Shown here piece after piece: positions 15,545-25,400 of a stretch of DNA of 64,000 nucleotides. Under the pieces are notes generated by a model. It did no database searches and had not been told where the DNA came from. It saw only the letters and a program-made list of their open reading frames with translations. The DNA lies in NCBI GenBank assembly GCA_039030555.1, contig JBCCDY010000015.1, positions 45,519 through 109,518 on the forward strand, read 5' to 3'. How positions within the stretch are numbered: the stretch's first letter is position 1; each line of letters opens with the position of its first letter. A program made the translations under genes and the position numbers. The DNA is from JBCCDY01 sp039030555. GTDB lineage: Bacteria; Bacteroidota; Bacteroidia; Cytophagales; Cyclobacteriaceae.

Positions 15545-16342
15545 ATGGAAATTTTAATCACAGGTGGTCATTCCGGAATGGGACTTGAGCTTACGAAGTT
15601 ATTATTAAGAATCGACTGTAATGTGCACCTTATCGTTCGGAACAGGGAAAGGGAAGCGGATGCCATTAAAGCAATTGGCCCTTCTGATTCCGTAAATTTT
15701 TATTATGCCGACTTAAGTAATCAAAAAGCTGTAAAAGCTGTTGCTTCAGAGGTCAGTTCCAAACTTGATCAACTGGACGGACTGTTCAATAACGCAGGTT
15801 TACTATTAGATAGGGCTTATTATTCCAAGCAGGGAAATGAGATGCAGTTCGAAGTCAATACTTTAACTCCATATATCCTGTTCACTGAATTGAGTCCATT
15901 GCTTGTGAAGGCTAAAAAACCGTTTGTAGTAAATACTGCTACGGCTAATATAAATGGGAAAGATAAATTGGATATAGCGGATCTTAAAAGCCCTCGGAAA
16001 TTCGTAAAGCTTATGGGGTCTTACATGAATTCCAAATTTGCCATGGTTTTAATAATGAATTATCTGGCTAAAAATAACCCGACTATCAAAATAAGAAGTA
16101 TTGATCCCGGTGCTATTAAAACAAAAATGACCGTTGGAAGCGCAATGCCCTTTTTCTTAAAACCGGTTCGCCATCTGTTTTTTAAATCACCATTAAGTGG
16201 AGCCAAGAAGTTATATGCTGGAGCCTTCGGAAAAGAATTCTCGGAAAAATCTGGCGTTTACATATCGGGAAATAGAATAAAGCCTTTAAAAAAAGAGCTA
16301 ACTGAAAATGAGTTTGATCAGATCATGAATTCTATTGAGTAG
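15545..16342 (+). CDS. Short-chain dehydrogenase/reductase
   Basis: 265-residue Rossmann-fold NAD(P)-dependent oxidoreductase. The cofactor motif is TGGHSGMG (6-13), followed by DLSNQ (56-60), NNAG (82-85), and the catalytic pair Y160/K164 in YMNSK. The usual catalytic serine region reads VVNTATANING (128-138), so threonine may replace serine. DPGAIKTKMT (187-196) is the typical SDR loop after the active site. The start at ATG 15545 gives the motif at the expected distance. Substrate unknown. It is convergent with the Crp/Fnr gene at 16355. Confidence 0.88.
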   Translation: MEILITGGHSGMGLELTKLLLRIDCNVHLIVRNREREADAIKAIGPSDSVNFYYADLSNQKAVKAVASEVSSKLDQLDGLFNNAGLLLDRAYYSKQGNEMQFEVNTLTPYILFTELSPLLVKAKKPFVVNTATANINGKDKLDIADLKSPRKFVKLMGSYMNSKFAMVLIMNYLAKNNPTIKIRSIDPGAIKTKMTVGSAMPFFLKPVRHLFFKSPLSGAKKLYAGAFGKEFSEKSGVYISGNRIKPLKKELTENEFDQIMNSIE

Positions 16343-16343
16343 C

Positions 16344-16370
16344 CCATCTAGCCTTCATAAGGCTGGTATG
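16344..16370. terminator. Hairpin between convergent SDR and Crp/Fnr genes
   Basis: CCAT...AGCCTT pairs with AAGGCT...ATGG around a CAT loop. It overlaps the last codons of the minus-strand gene and has no T tract on either side, so termination is only a possibility. Confidence 0.35.
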
Positions 16371-16945
16371 GCAGCCTTCTTTAATTTACTGTACCATTCA
16401 GGGGTGACACCCATAAAATCAGCGATGTACTTGGCAGGAATGGTTGTGAATATTGCCGGGTATTCCCGATGAAGGAATTCCAGATATTCAGTAGGAGTAA
16501 ATGTTAACAGATTACTTCTTGCTTCAAATACAGTAACAAAATCAACCATTAAATTTGAAAGTATTATCGCGTTAATTTCAGGGTGCTTTTCAGCCAACAA
16601 TTCTATTCGATCTTTTCCCGGTAGTTTAATTACCGTAGAATCTTCTATTGCCTCTACTTCATACTTTGTATGCTGATTTAAAACAAAGCTATCCGGGGCA
16701 CCAAATACTTCAAACACTTCCGGGAAGTAAAACCAGACCACTCTTGTATTGCCACTTTCAGAGATCTGCCTGCATACACACACTCCTGATTTAATCAGAT
16801 ACGCTGATGTATCCATACTTCCATATGGGATTAAAACTTCTCCTTTTTTCAGGGATATTTCACTCAAATGATGTTCAAGGCTGTTTTTTAATTCTTCACT
16901 TAGGAATTTTCCTTTGACTAACCTTTCTATGAAATGATTTATCAT
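16355..16945 (-). CDS. Crp/Fnr-family regulator (subfamily B)
   Basis: 196 residues with a beta roll (LKKGEVLIPYGSMDTSAYLI, then SGVCVCRQISESGNTRVVWF), a dimer helix, and the helix-turn-helix AKYIADFMGVTPEWYSKL near the end. The EYPAIFTTIP-AKYIADF pattern places it with the gene at 3372-3992. It shares a 233-bp divergent promoter region with the PAS-DHp pair, so those are candidate targets. The CVC motif in the beta roll is a possible thiol sensor, but this is speculation. Confidence 0.85.
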   Translation of the reverse strand: MINHFIERLVKGKFLSEELKNSLEHHLSEISLKKGEVLIPYGSMDTSAYLIKSGVCVCRQISESGNTRVVWFYFPEVFEVFGAPDSFVLNQHTKYEVEAIEDSTVIKLPGKDRIELLAEKHPEINAIILSNLMVDFVTVFEARSNLLTFTPTEYLEFLHREYPAIFTTIPAKYIADFMGVTPEWYSKLKKAAIPAL

Positions 16946-17079
16946 GTTTTACGATTTCTGTGTTTTGGGCTCTATATATGGTTTTATGATTATAGTTTTT
17001 AAGAACTCAATTCAATCATAATCATTTTTATTTTGTTTTTGATTGGCCATTATTAATGTTTTTGTGTCGAAATTTTTAT

Positions 17080-17138
17080 ATTCTAATAGAATTTCTAAAG
17101 TAGATATATTTAATAATAAATTCCATTAAAATTGGAAT
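17080..17138. promoter_or_regulatory. Two inverted repeats upstream of the PAS-DHp genes
   Basis: ATTCTA-A-TAGAAT (17080-17092) and ATTCCA-N7-TGGAAT (17120-17138) lie 40-100 bp before the start at 17179, between it and the divergent Crp/Fnr gene. They may be operators; they do not match the TTAAY-N4-RTTAA motif. Confidence 0.35.
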
Positions 17139-17178
17139 GTTGCAATTTTAAATAAAATGAATTCTTTCATTATGATTT

Positions 17179-17793
17179 ATGAGAAGTAACGAAGCTTTTA
17201 TTAATGCTATACTGAACAATTCACCAATCGTTTTTGGAGCAATAGATCTGGAGAATGAAAAGTGGATTTGGCGTAGCACAGTTACTGATTCAGGAGATTC
17301 ATTTACGGGTTATACAAAAGCTGAAATGGAGGCTTTTGAAAAAAATGAAATTGAGATTATTGTTCATCCAGATGATCAAAAAAGGTTTATGAATGATATT
17401 GATAAATTGAAAAAATCAAGCCTGGATGAACCTGTTGAAAGTGTAATCCGGATAAAAAGATCAAATGAAAGTTTTGTTTGGGTTAGAGTGTTACATAAAA
17501 CTTATGAATGGGATTGCGAAAAAAAACCCTTAAAAGCTGCTTTGGTATGTGAGGATATAACAGAGCGAGTTGCCGTTCAGGAGAGGCTAAAAGATACTTT
17601 AAGAAGACTGGAAGAAATTTCTCACAAAAATTCTCATGAGATAAAGGCTCCGGTCGAATCGATACTTAGAATAGTCAGTCTAATTGTTAGACAAAATAAT
17701 ATTGGTACACATAACAAATTACTTATTGAACATCTCTATAAGTCAGTTCAGAAACTGGAATCTATTATCGTAAGCATAAACAATTTGAAATAA
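17179..17793 (+). CDS. PAS domain with histidine-kinase DHp helix but no ATPase domain (first of pair)
   Basis: 204 residues. A PAS domain covers ~5-130 (FINAILNNSPIVFGAIDL, GYTKAEM, IVHPDDQKRF, CEDITER), followed by a coiled linker and one DHp-like helix pair with H153 in NSHEIKAPVESIL. It stops there: no N, G1 or G2 boxes follow, and the next gene starts at once. It therefore cannot phosphorylate itself. It may accept phosphate from another kinase, dimerise with one, or act as a phosphotransfer protein; these are inferences. Stop and start overlap by one base (TAATG) with its paralogue, so the two are co-translated. Confidence 0.8.
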   Translation: MRSNEAFINAILNNSPIVFGAIDLENEKWIWRSTVTDSGDSFTGYTKAEMEAFEKNEIEIIVHPDDQKRFMNDIDKLKKSSLDEPVESVIRIKRSNESFVWVRVLHKTYEWDCEKKPLKAALVCEDITERVAVQERLKDTLRRLEEISHKNSHEIKAPVESILRIVSLIVRQNNIGTHNKLLIEHLYKSVQKLESIIVSINNLK

Positions 17794-18410
17794 TGGATTT
17801 CAATGCAAATTTTATCCGAGCCATTTTAGATATTTCTCCAGTTTATATAGGTGCAAGAGATCTGATAACGGACGACTGGATTTTTCGCAGTGGGGTTCAT
17901 GGAAATGTGGATGAGCTAACCGGACATACGCTCGATGAACTCGATGCTCATATGGATGATGAGATCGAATTTCTTATTCATGAGGATGATCGAAAAAAGG
18001 CCTATGATGTTTTTGAAAAAGTAAAAGAGCCAAACTGCGATAAACCTGTTGAATTGACCTGCAGAGTATTAAAGCAGGATGGTAGCTGGATGTGGACAAG
18101 GGTAATTCATGTGGTATATGAAAGAGATGAGGATAAAAGAGGGACCAAGGTAGCAGTTATTGCCGAAGACGTATCCGATCAGGTAACAATAGAGCGGGAT
18201 TTAAAGGAAGTGGTCAAAAGACTCGATGAAATTTCCTATCAAAATTCTCACGAGGTTAGGGCACCCGTGGCTTCAATATTAGGACTCGTGGATTTAGTCT
18301 TAATGCAACAGAATTTGACCAGAAAAGAGGAAATGCTTTTTGAGTGTTTGTATAAATCTGTTGAAAAACTGGATTCTATCATAAAAGAAATTAACACCCT
18401 GTCTTCCTAA
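17793..18410 (+). CDS. PAS domain with DHp helix but no ATPase domain (second of pair)
   Basis: 205 residues, a tandem paralogue of the preceding protein over its whole length. The PAS region (FIRAILDISPVYIGARDL, IHEDDRKKAY, AEDVSDQ) leads to H153 in NSHEVRAPVASILGL. The histidine position is identical in both proteins, which argues that the DHp unit is functional and not a decayed kinase. No ATPase domain follows before the stop at 18410. The downstream interval is non-coding and carries a MITE-like element, so these may be the products of an old kinase truncated and duplicated, or a dedicated two-protein relay. Confidence 0.8.
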   Translation: MDFNANFIRAILDISPVYIGARDLITDDWIFRSGVHGNVDELTGHTLDELDAHMDDEIEFLIHEDDRKKAYDVFEKVKEPNCDKPVELTCRVLKQDGSWMWTRVIHVVYERDEDKRGTKVAVIAEDVSDQVTIERDLKEVVKRLDEISYQNSHEVRAPVASILGLVDLVLMQQNLTRKEEMLFECLYKSVEKLDSIIKEINTLSS

Positions 18411-18443
18411 AAGGCATAGTTTCCTAAATCGGAATAAGCTCTA

Positions 18444-18603
18444 ATACCAATTGAACTTTGTAAGGGCGCATTAGATTGTTAAATGATTTTTTCTTATCAA
18501 AGGCAAAAAACGTAGAACTAGCAGTGCTAACGCGAGGCTTTTTAACGCATGAGAAGGAAAAATCAATAGCTAGATAAGCGTCATTATGTAGTTCAATTGG
18601 TAT
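18444..18603. mobile_element. MITE-like element with 14-bp terminal inverted repeats
   Basis: ATACCAATTGAACT (18444-18457) is the exact reverse complement of AGTTCAATTGGTAT (18590-18603). The inner arms also pair imperfectly: the left arm through GGCGCATTAGATTG matches the reverse complement of the right arm through TAGCTAGATAAGCG. The whole 160 bp could thus fold into one long hairpin with a small TAGCA-G-TGCTA palindrome near the middle. No coding capacity. A clear target-site duplication is not visible. Confidence 0.6.
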
Positions 18604-18710
18604 AAGAAGTTTATATGAATGTTAATTTTCCATTACTATTATAAATAAATCAATCCAAAAATTAGATAACACTTCTTATAAAGGCTTTCACTCAAAAAAA
18701 GGCCACCTAC

Positions 18711-18724
18711 TTAATCTAGATTAA
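18711..18724. promoter_or_regulatory. 5-4-5 palindromic box TTAAT-CTAG-ATTAA
   Basis: Perfect copy, identical over 14 bp to the one before the Crp/Fnr gene at 14905. It lies about 230 bp ahead of the first efflux gene and is the only palindrome in that upstream region outside the MITE. Confidence 0.55.
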
Positions 18725-18953
18725 TGTAATCTAATCTTTTGCATTACACATTTGGTGAGGATAAAAACTAAACCAAATAACCGTAATGAAAATTCGACAA
18801 TTCCTCGGGTTTCATTTTTTATGCACCAAGCTCAGCATATGATAGATGTGGTAAAAGGAACCGACACTTTTCTGCAGTTAGAATATACCCCAATAAGCAT
18901 CTTACAAATAAAGCATGAGGATAAGAGTATCCTTCCCAGTTAAAAGCAAAGGA

Positions 18954-21308
18954 ATGAAAAATATAATTTTCGTATGTATTATATCACTAACCGTTAGCTT
19001 ATTAAATGCCCAGGAAGTAAGGATAGGTATTATAGCAGATTTTGATCAGGGGCAGGAAAGGTTGGATTTTCTCAGACAGGAGCTATTAAAAGAAACTGAA
19101 AAAACGTTAGGGTCTTCTACAAAAGTACTTATTAATGACGCTGATGTCATTGCTATTGGCTGGGATCCGGGAAAAGCAAGTCAGGCTTATAATACCCTTT
19201 CAAACAGATGTGATATTATCGTTATGGTTGGGGTAGTGGGAGCAAAAAATGTTCTTGAGAAAAGTACGCTTTCTAAACCCACTTTGGCCATAGGGATTGC
19301 TAATGTTGATATTCAGGAAATACCCATAACCGCAAATGGAACTTCTGGTATAAAAAACTTCTCTTACATTTTAACTGCGAGGGACATTAAATCGGAGCTC
19401 ACAAAATTTAAGGAGCTTGTAGATTTTAGAAAAATCGTTTTGCTTGGATACGAAAAAAGCCTCCCAGCCTTGAATATGGAGAAAGCAGAGGCGAGTGCAA
19501 AAGAATGGTCGGAGCTATTCGAAAGTGAAGTCATTTTATTTCCTGTAGGAACAAATGTAAATGAGTCTCTCCAGAAATTGCCCGATGACGTTGATGCAGC
19601 GATGGTTGTATCCATTTATGAATTTGACGACGATGAAATACAAGCCATTTCAGATGAGTTAATTTCACGAAAAATACCTTCTTATTCATTAGCGAAAGAA
19701 TATGTGCGACTTGGTATTTTATCTTCAGTTTCCGCCGATAATGGTTTCGGATCACTGGTAAGGAAACTGGCGATCATGATTGACGATATAAGGTCAGGGA
19801 CTCCAGCTTCAGATCTGTCCGTTTCACTTGATATTAAAAACCAGCTTTACTTTAATGTGGAAACAGGAGTAAGAATTGATTATTCTCCATCTTTTCAAAC
19901 TCTTTTTACGGCAAATCTTATTAATGAGGAATATGTAGAGCAGATTAGTCCAACATATAGCATCAATGATTTTTTAGAGAGAGCATTTCAGGAGAATCTT
20001 GGTATACAGATTACTAATAAGGATGTTGAACTAGCTGAAAAGGATGTGAAACTGGCTGTTTCGGAATACCTTCCTGATGCGGATATAAACCTCGACCAGA
20101 CCATCGTAAACGAGGGCTCAACCAATGAATTTATTGGGACTTCTGAAAGTACACTTACGGAATCAGCAAGTCTTACACAACTTATTTATTCGGAGGATGC
20201 CTCTGCAAATATCCGAATCGAAAAATACTTAAAAGAGGCCCAGAAATATGTCACTCAGCAGGAGATCAATGACGTAATTCTTGATGTATACAATGCTTAT
20301 TTTGACGTGCTGCTTGCAAAATCCAACGTAGCCATTCAGCGAGAAAATCTTGAACTGAACAAAAAGAATCTGGAACTGGCACAACTCCAGAGGGATATTG
20401 GGTCTGCTAATAGTTCAGATGTATATCGATGGGAGGCCGAAGTAGCCACCGCAACGCAGCAGATCATTGAAGATCAGACGGCCTTGATTCTGGCTAAAAA
20501 GCAGCTTAACGTCCTGCTAAATAACACATTGGAAGATCGATTTAAGGTAGAAGATGTTAATTTGACTGATGAGCTTTTTGCTTTTTTCGATGGTAATATT
20601 GTAGCCCAAAGTATTAACGGGCCGGATGATGTTTGGGAAGCCACGAAGTTTTACAACGAAGAGGCCAAAATATTTTTTCCTCCGAGGCAGGAACTTTTAA
20701 ATAACATTTATGCTACTGATAGACAGCTTAAGGGAAATAGAAGAGCATATTATACCCCTTCAGTATCCCTAAATGTATCTCAACAGGAAATTCTTGAAAG
20801 GGGAGGCGCAGCATCTACAGAGACTTCCACAAGTAATTTTATAGATTCTCAGTGGAGTGTTGGATTGGGGTTATCTTATCCAATTTTTGATGGAAACAGA
20901 AGAAGTATAAATATTCAGAGGACACAGGTTCAGAAAGATCAGTTGGCAGTTACCCTCACTGAACTGGACAACGATATCGAGTTCAATATTAATGCTGCTG
21001 TGATTGATCTTGTTACGAGCAGAACCAACATTAATTATTCCAAAATTTCATCCGAAAGTTCATGGAAGAACTTTCAGCTTCAGCAGGATTTTTACAGACA
21101 GGGTAGAGTTACCGTAACGCAGTTATTTGATGCGCAGAATGCAGCTTTAGAAGCCAAACTGGCTTTCAATAATTCCGTTTACAATTTCCTAGTATCCTTT
21201 GTTACACTGGAAAATAGCATCGGGTATTACAGCATGCTGATCTCTGCGAGCGAACGGGCAGAATTTGAAGACCGGTATAGAGAATTTAACAATCGAAGCG
21301 ATAATTAG
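18954..21308 (+). CDS. Outer-membrane efflux factor (TolC family) with N-terminal binding-protein-like domain
   Basis: 784 residues from ATG 18954, chosen because it opens the signal peptide MKNIIFVCIISLTVSLLNAQ and has AAAGG just upstream. Residues ~22-330 look like an ABC-type substrate-binding domain: RIGIIADFDQG at the start, then DIIVMVGVVGAKNV and AAMVVSIYEFDDDEI. The C-terminal ~430 residues are a TolC family outer-membrane factor with duplicated helical hairpins (NVAIQRENLELNKKNLELAQ, later VTVTQLFDAQNAALEAKLAF). It heads an operon with an adaptor and an RND pump, so it should provide the outer-membrane exit duct. The fused periplasmic domain may bind ligand or gate entry. Confidence 0.85.
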   Translation: MKNIIFVCIISLTVSLLNAQEVRIGIIADFDQGQERLDFLRQELLKETEKTLGSSTKVLINDADVIAIGWDPGKASQAYNTLSNRCDIIVMVGVVGAKNVLEKSTLSKPTLAIGIANVDIQEIPITANGTSGIKNFSYILTARDIKSELTKFKELVDFRKIVLLGYEKSLPALNMEKAEASAKEWSELFESEVILFPVGTNVNESLQKLPDDVDAAMVVSIYEFDDDEIQAISDELISRKIPSYSLAKEYVRLGILSSVSADNGFGSLVRKLAIMIDDIRSGTPASDLSVSLDIKNQLYFNVETGVRIDYSPSFQTLFTANLINEEYVEQISPTYSINDFLERAFQENLGIQITNKDVELAEKDVKLAVSEYLPDADINLDQTIVNEGSTNEFIGTSESTLTESASLTQLIYSEDASANIRIEKYLKEAQKYVTQQEINDVILDVYNAYFDVLLAKSNVAIQRENLELNKKNLELAQLQRDIGSANSSDVYRWEAEVATATQQIIEDQTALILAKKQLNVLLNNTLEDRFKVEDVNLTDELFAFFDGNIVAQSINGPDDVWEATKFYNEEAKIFFPPRQELLNNIYATDRQLKGNRRAYYTPSVSLNVSQQEILERGGAASTETSTSNFIDSQWSVGLGLSYPIFDGNRRSINIQRTQVQKDQLAVTLTELDNDIEFNINAAVIDLVTSRTNINYSKISSESSWKNFQLQQDFYRQGRVTVTQLFDAQNAALEAKLAFNNSVYNFLVSFVTLENSIGYYSMLISASERAEFEDRYREFNNRSDN

Positions 21309-21330
21309 AATATAACTTAATACATAAGGA

Positions 21331-22413
21331 ATGAAGAATTATCTCAATTACGTCTTACTCACTGTTTTGATGATCACGATTACAAACTGTGGTAGTCAGG
21401 AAAAACAGCGGGAAAGATTACGCCCGGTCAAGTATGAAGAAATTGGATATTCTGGAGGTCTTCAGAAGAGAAGTTTTTCAGGTACATCTCAATCCGGTTC
21501 TGAGACAAACCTTAGTTTTAGGTTAAGTGGTTTAATTACCATGCTGGATGCGGACGTTGGAGATCGTGTAAAAAAAGGCACACTCTTATCACGTCTGGAT
21601 ATGAAAGACGTAGAACTAAGTTATCAGAAAGCAAAAGCTAAAGTTCAGAGTGCTAAAATAGAGATGGATAATTCTAAATCTGATCTCTCCAGAACAAAAG
21701 AGTTGTATCAATCACAGAGTTCTTCACTTGATGATTATGAAGATGCAAAAACAGCTTTTGCAAACGCCCAGTCTTCTTATGAGACTGCAGTAAAGGAATT
21801 AGGTTTAGTAGAATCGGAGTTTGAGTATTCACGAATTAAGGCACCGATTACCGGCGTAATATCATCTGTTAATGCAGAGGTTAATGAATACATTCAGGCT
21901 GGCCAGTCAATCTTTGTAATTGATACGGAGGATGCAAACATTGAGATCAGTGTTGGTGTGCCCGAGGGATTTATCTCGAGAATCAGGCAGGGAGCGAAGG
22001 TAGAAGTTGAAATAAATGATGAGACTCTGGGTGCAACGGTAACCGAAGTTGGTTATTCGGCTTCCAGCTCAGCAGTGTATCCTGTTGTCCTGAAGCTGGA
22101 TGAGAATAATCCGGATTTACGTCCGGGAATGCCTGCTACTGCTACTTTTACCTTTGGTGATGCCAGCACAGCTCCTGCTTTAACGATCCCGGTTTATGCA
22201 GTAGGTGAAGATGATCAGGGAAATTATGTGCTTGCACTCAAGCAAAGCGAAGACTCTTCAGTTTATATCATATCAAAACAGAGATTAGAGGTTGGACCGG
22301 TAATAAATGAGGGCTTCAAAGTGAACAGTGGACTGGAAGAAGGAGAAAAAATTGCTACAGCAGGTCTGCACATACTGCTTGAAGGTCAAAGAGTAAAACT
22401 GCTTCAAAACTAG
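21331..22413 (+). CDS. RND efflux periplasmic adaptor (membrane fusion protein), lipoprotein
   Basis: 360 residues. A lipoprotein signal ends at C20 (ITNC). The barrel-sandwich halves flank a coiled-coil hairpin: SGLITMLDADVGDRVKKG (~65-82), AKVQSAKIEMDNSKSDL in the hairpin, then IKAPITGVISSVNAEVNEYI. A beta-barrel and membrane-proximal domain close the protein. It joins the TolC-like protein encoded 22 bp upstream to the RND pump encoded 3 bp downstream. Confidence 0.93.
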   Translation: MKNYLNYVLLTVLMITITNCGSQEKQRERLRPVKYEEIGYSGGLQKRSFSGTSQSGSETNLSFRLSGLITMLDADVGDRVKKGTLLSRLDMKDVELSYQKAKAKVQSAKIEMDNSKSDLSRTKELYQSQSSSLDDYEDAKTAFANAQSSYETAVKELGLVESEFEYSRIKAPITGVISSVNAEVNEYIQAGQSIFVIDTEDANIEISVGVPEGFISRIRQGAKVEVEINDETLGATVTEVGYSASSSAVYPVVLKLDENNPDLRPGMPATATFTFGDASTAPALTIPVYAVGEDDQGNYVLALKQSEDSSVYIISKQRLEVGPVINEGFKVNSGLEEGEKIATAGLHILLEGQRVKLLQN

Positions 22414-22416
22414 ATT

Positions 22417-25400
22417 ATGAATTTGACCCAATTCTCCATAGAAAAGAACAGGATCACCTCGATGATTCTATTCACCATACTAATTCTGGGTGTGGTTCTT
22501 TATCAGTCTCTTTCCCGGGACAGTATGCCTCCCTATACCGTAAGGGTTGCAAGTGTTATTACTTCATGGTCTGGTGCGGCTCCGGAGAGAGTGGAACAGC
22601 TGGTTACCAAAAAAGTAGAAGAGAAAGTGCAGGAGCTGCCCGAACTTAAGGAGATTACCAGTACTTCCCGAACCGGATTATCAATTGTCGAAGTAGAACT
22701 GAAGGAAACAGTCACCCCTGAGAATTTACAGGCTGTTTGGGATAAATTAAGACGTAAGCTGGACGAAATTGATGGGCTACCGGACAATGTTTTCCCCTTT
22801 CTTGACGATAATGAGATAGGTGATGTCTATGGAATAGTAATAGGCTTATCCAGTGAAGGGTTTAGTTATGAAGAACTGAAGGAGTATGCTGATGACATAC
22901 AGGATGATTTAATCGCATTGCCGGATTCTAAAAGAGTTATTTTAGGAGGAGATCAGGAAGAACGTGTTTTTGTTGATTTTGATGATGCCAGGTTAAGAGA
23001 ATATGGCTTGTCTTCGAGCAAGCTTTCTCAGACGATTTCATCGACCAATATCTTGAGTTCTGGAGGTGAGATCAATGTTTTCGATGAGCGTCTGGTTTTG
23101 GAGCCTACCGGAAATTTCGATTCGGTGGAAGATATTAAAGACATGCTTATTCCCGTAGGTAATGATGGAGCGGTGGTCAGCCTTCAGGATGTAACAACAG
23201 TTACAAAAGGTTATATTACTCCTTACCAACAGAAGGTAAGGGTGAATGGGAAAGACGCTGTGTCTATACATGTATCTCTCAAAGAAGATGCTAATATTCT
23301 CAATCTCGGTCAGGATGTTTTGGCACTTATGGATAAGTGGGAGGAACGATTGCCTGTTGGCCTTGAAATAGAATATTTATCACGTCTCGATATATTCATC
23401 GATCGAAAGATCAATGAATTCATGGAGAATCTTTTCCAGTCTGTTACGATTGTTCTGGTTGTAATGTTGATATTCCTTGGGCTCAGGACAGGTTTTATCA
23501 TCGCAAGTCTTATACCGCTGGTAATCCTTTGCACATTCTTTATGATGGGGTCCTTTGGGATCGGGATAAATCAAGTATCGTTAGCTGCTTTAATAATGGC
23601 CCTTGGAATGATGGTAGATAACGGAATTGTGGTCGCTGAAACCATAATGGTGAAAATAGAAGAGGGTATAGAGAAGAAGAAAGCTGCCATAGACGCCTGT
23701 TCAGAATTGTTTGTTCCATTATTGATATCAACACTTACTACTTCGGCAGCTTTTTCAGCCTTTTATCTTGCCGAAACCATAATGGGAGATATTGTGGGGC
23801 CAATATTTCTTGTGATTTCAATTGCACTGATATCATCATGGATAATGTCACTAACCATTATTACTCTGCTCTGCTACATCTTCCTGAAAATTAAATCAGC
23901 AAATGCCAAGCCTTCACCTGTTGATAAAATAATTGCCTGGATGAAAGATCGCTATGAAGGCTTGATTGTAATATCGCTGAAGAACAAAGCTCTGGTTTTG
24001 ATAGCGATTGTTGTGTCATTTTTTTTAGCCATGTATGGCTTCACAAAGATTCCATTTGTTTTTATGGAGGATAGTGACAGAAACATGTTTACAGTCGATA
24101 TAAATCTGCTACAAGGAACCAAAATCCAAAGAACACAGGAAGTTGTTAAGCAAATAGACAGTTTCATTCAAAACGAACTTAAGGTAATAGAAGGTAATGC
24201 TGATCGCGAAAAGGGAATTGTTTCATGGTCCTCTTATATAGGAGAAGGGCCGGAGTCATACGATCAGGGTTATACTCCTGATCAGGCCAATTCCAATTAT
24301 GCACATATTCTGATTAATACGACCAGCGGTGCTCATAATCAGGAGCTTATTAACAAGCTGGATGATTACTGTTTTTACAACTTCCCGGATGCTGATATCA
24401 AGGTGGCATCTCTGGCCGTTGGGCCTGGAAGTACGCCAATTGAAATACGTGTAACGGGTGAAGAACCAAATGAGTTATCAAAAATTTCAGAATCAGTTAA
24501 GCTGAAGCTTTTGAGCTACCCAACTACGAAAAATGTTAAAGACGATTGGGGACCTCAAACTAAAAAATTCATCGTCCAGATTGATCAAAATCGTGCAAGG
24601 CAATCGGGTGTGACCAATGAGGATATAGCGACTTCACTTGAGACCGTTCTGAGTGGTGTAGAAACAGGGCGATACAGAGAAGATGATGAATCCATACCGA
24701 TAGAAATGAGAAGCGAAGAAAGTCAGGAAATTACACTGGAAGAAATAGAGTCGCTTAATGTTTACATTCAGAGTTCGGGTGAAAGTGTACCACTGCTTCA
24801 GGTGGCGAGGGTTAAACCCGTATGGGAGTTTTCAAAGATTAAACGATATAACGTGAAAAGGGCAATCACCGCAGAGTCTGAGCTTCTGGATGGAGGGAAT
24901 GCTTCCGATATTCTTAATGATATTTCTCCATGGCTTGAAGAGCAAAAAGCTTCATGGCCCCCATTTTATGAATATGAATTTGCGGGAGATCAAAAAGATA
25001 CCGCTGAAAACATGGGGTCTGTAATCAAATACATTCCGCTTGCGGGATTTGTAATCTTTTTGCTTTTAATGATCCAGTTCAATTCTTATCGGAAAATGAC
25101 AATGGTAGCCCTCACAATTCCTCTCGCGGTAACCGGTGTGGCGATTGGGCTTATTATTTTTAGAGAAAATTTTGGTTTCATGCCATTTCTTGGAGTGATC
25201 TCGCTCGCAGGAATCATTATTAATAATGCTATAGTACTTGTGGACAGGATGGAGATGGAGCAGAATGTTTACAACCGAACGGAAAAGGACTCTGTGATAG
25301 TAGCATGTCTTCAGCGTTTCAGACCAATAATTCTTGCCACGTTTACTACTGTTCTTGGAATGATTCCACTTTACCTTGGAGGAGGCTCCATGTGGGAAGG

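Larger units (their letters stand above)
18411..18953. other. Intergenic region with MITE and palindrome
   Basis: 543 bp. It contains the MITE-like element (18444-18603) and the 5-4-5 box (18711-18724) ahead of the efflux operon. A 63-codon GTG frame at 18752-18943 overlaps the operon's first gene region and has no recognisable features, so it is not called. Confidence 0.6.

Noticed and set aside
18752..18943. 63-codon frame before the efflux operon
   Set aside because: GTG start, no domain or signal, overlaps the upstream region of the efflux gene; likely chance.
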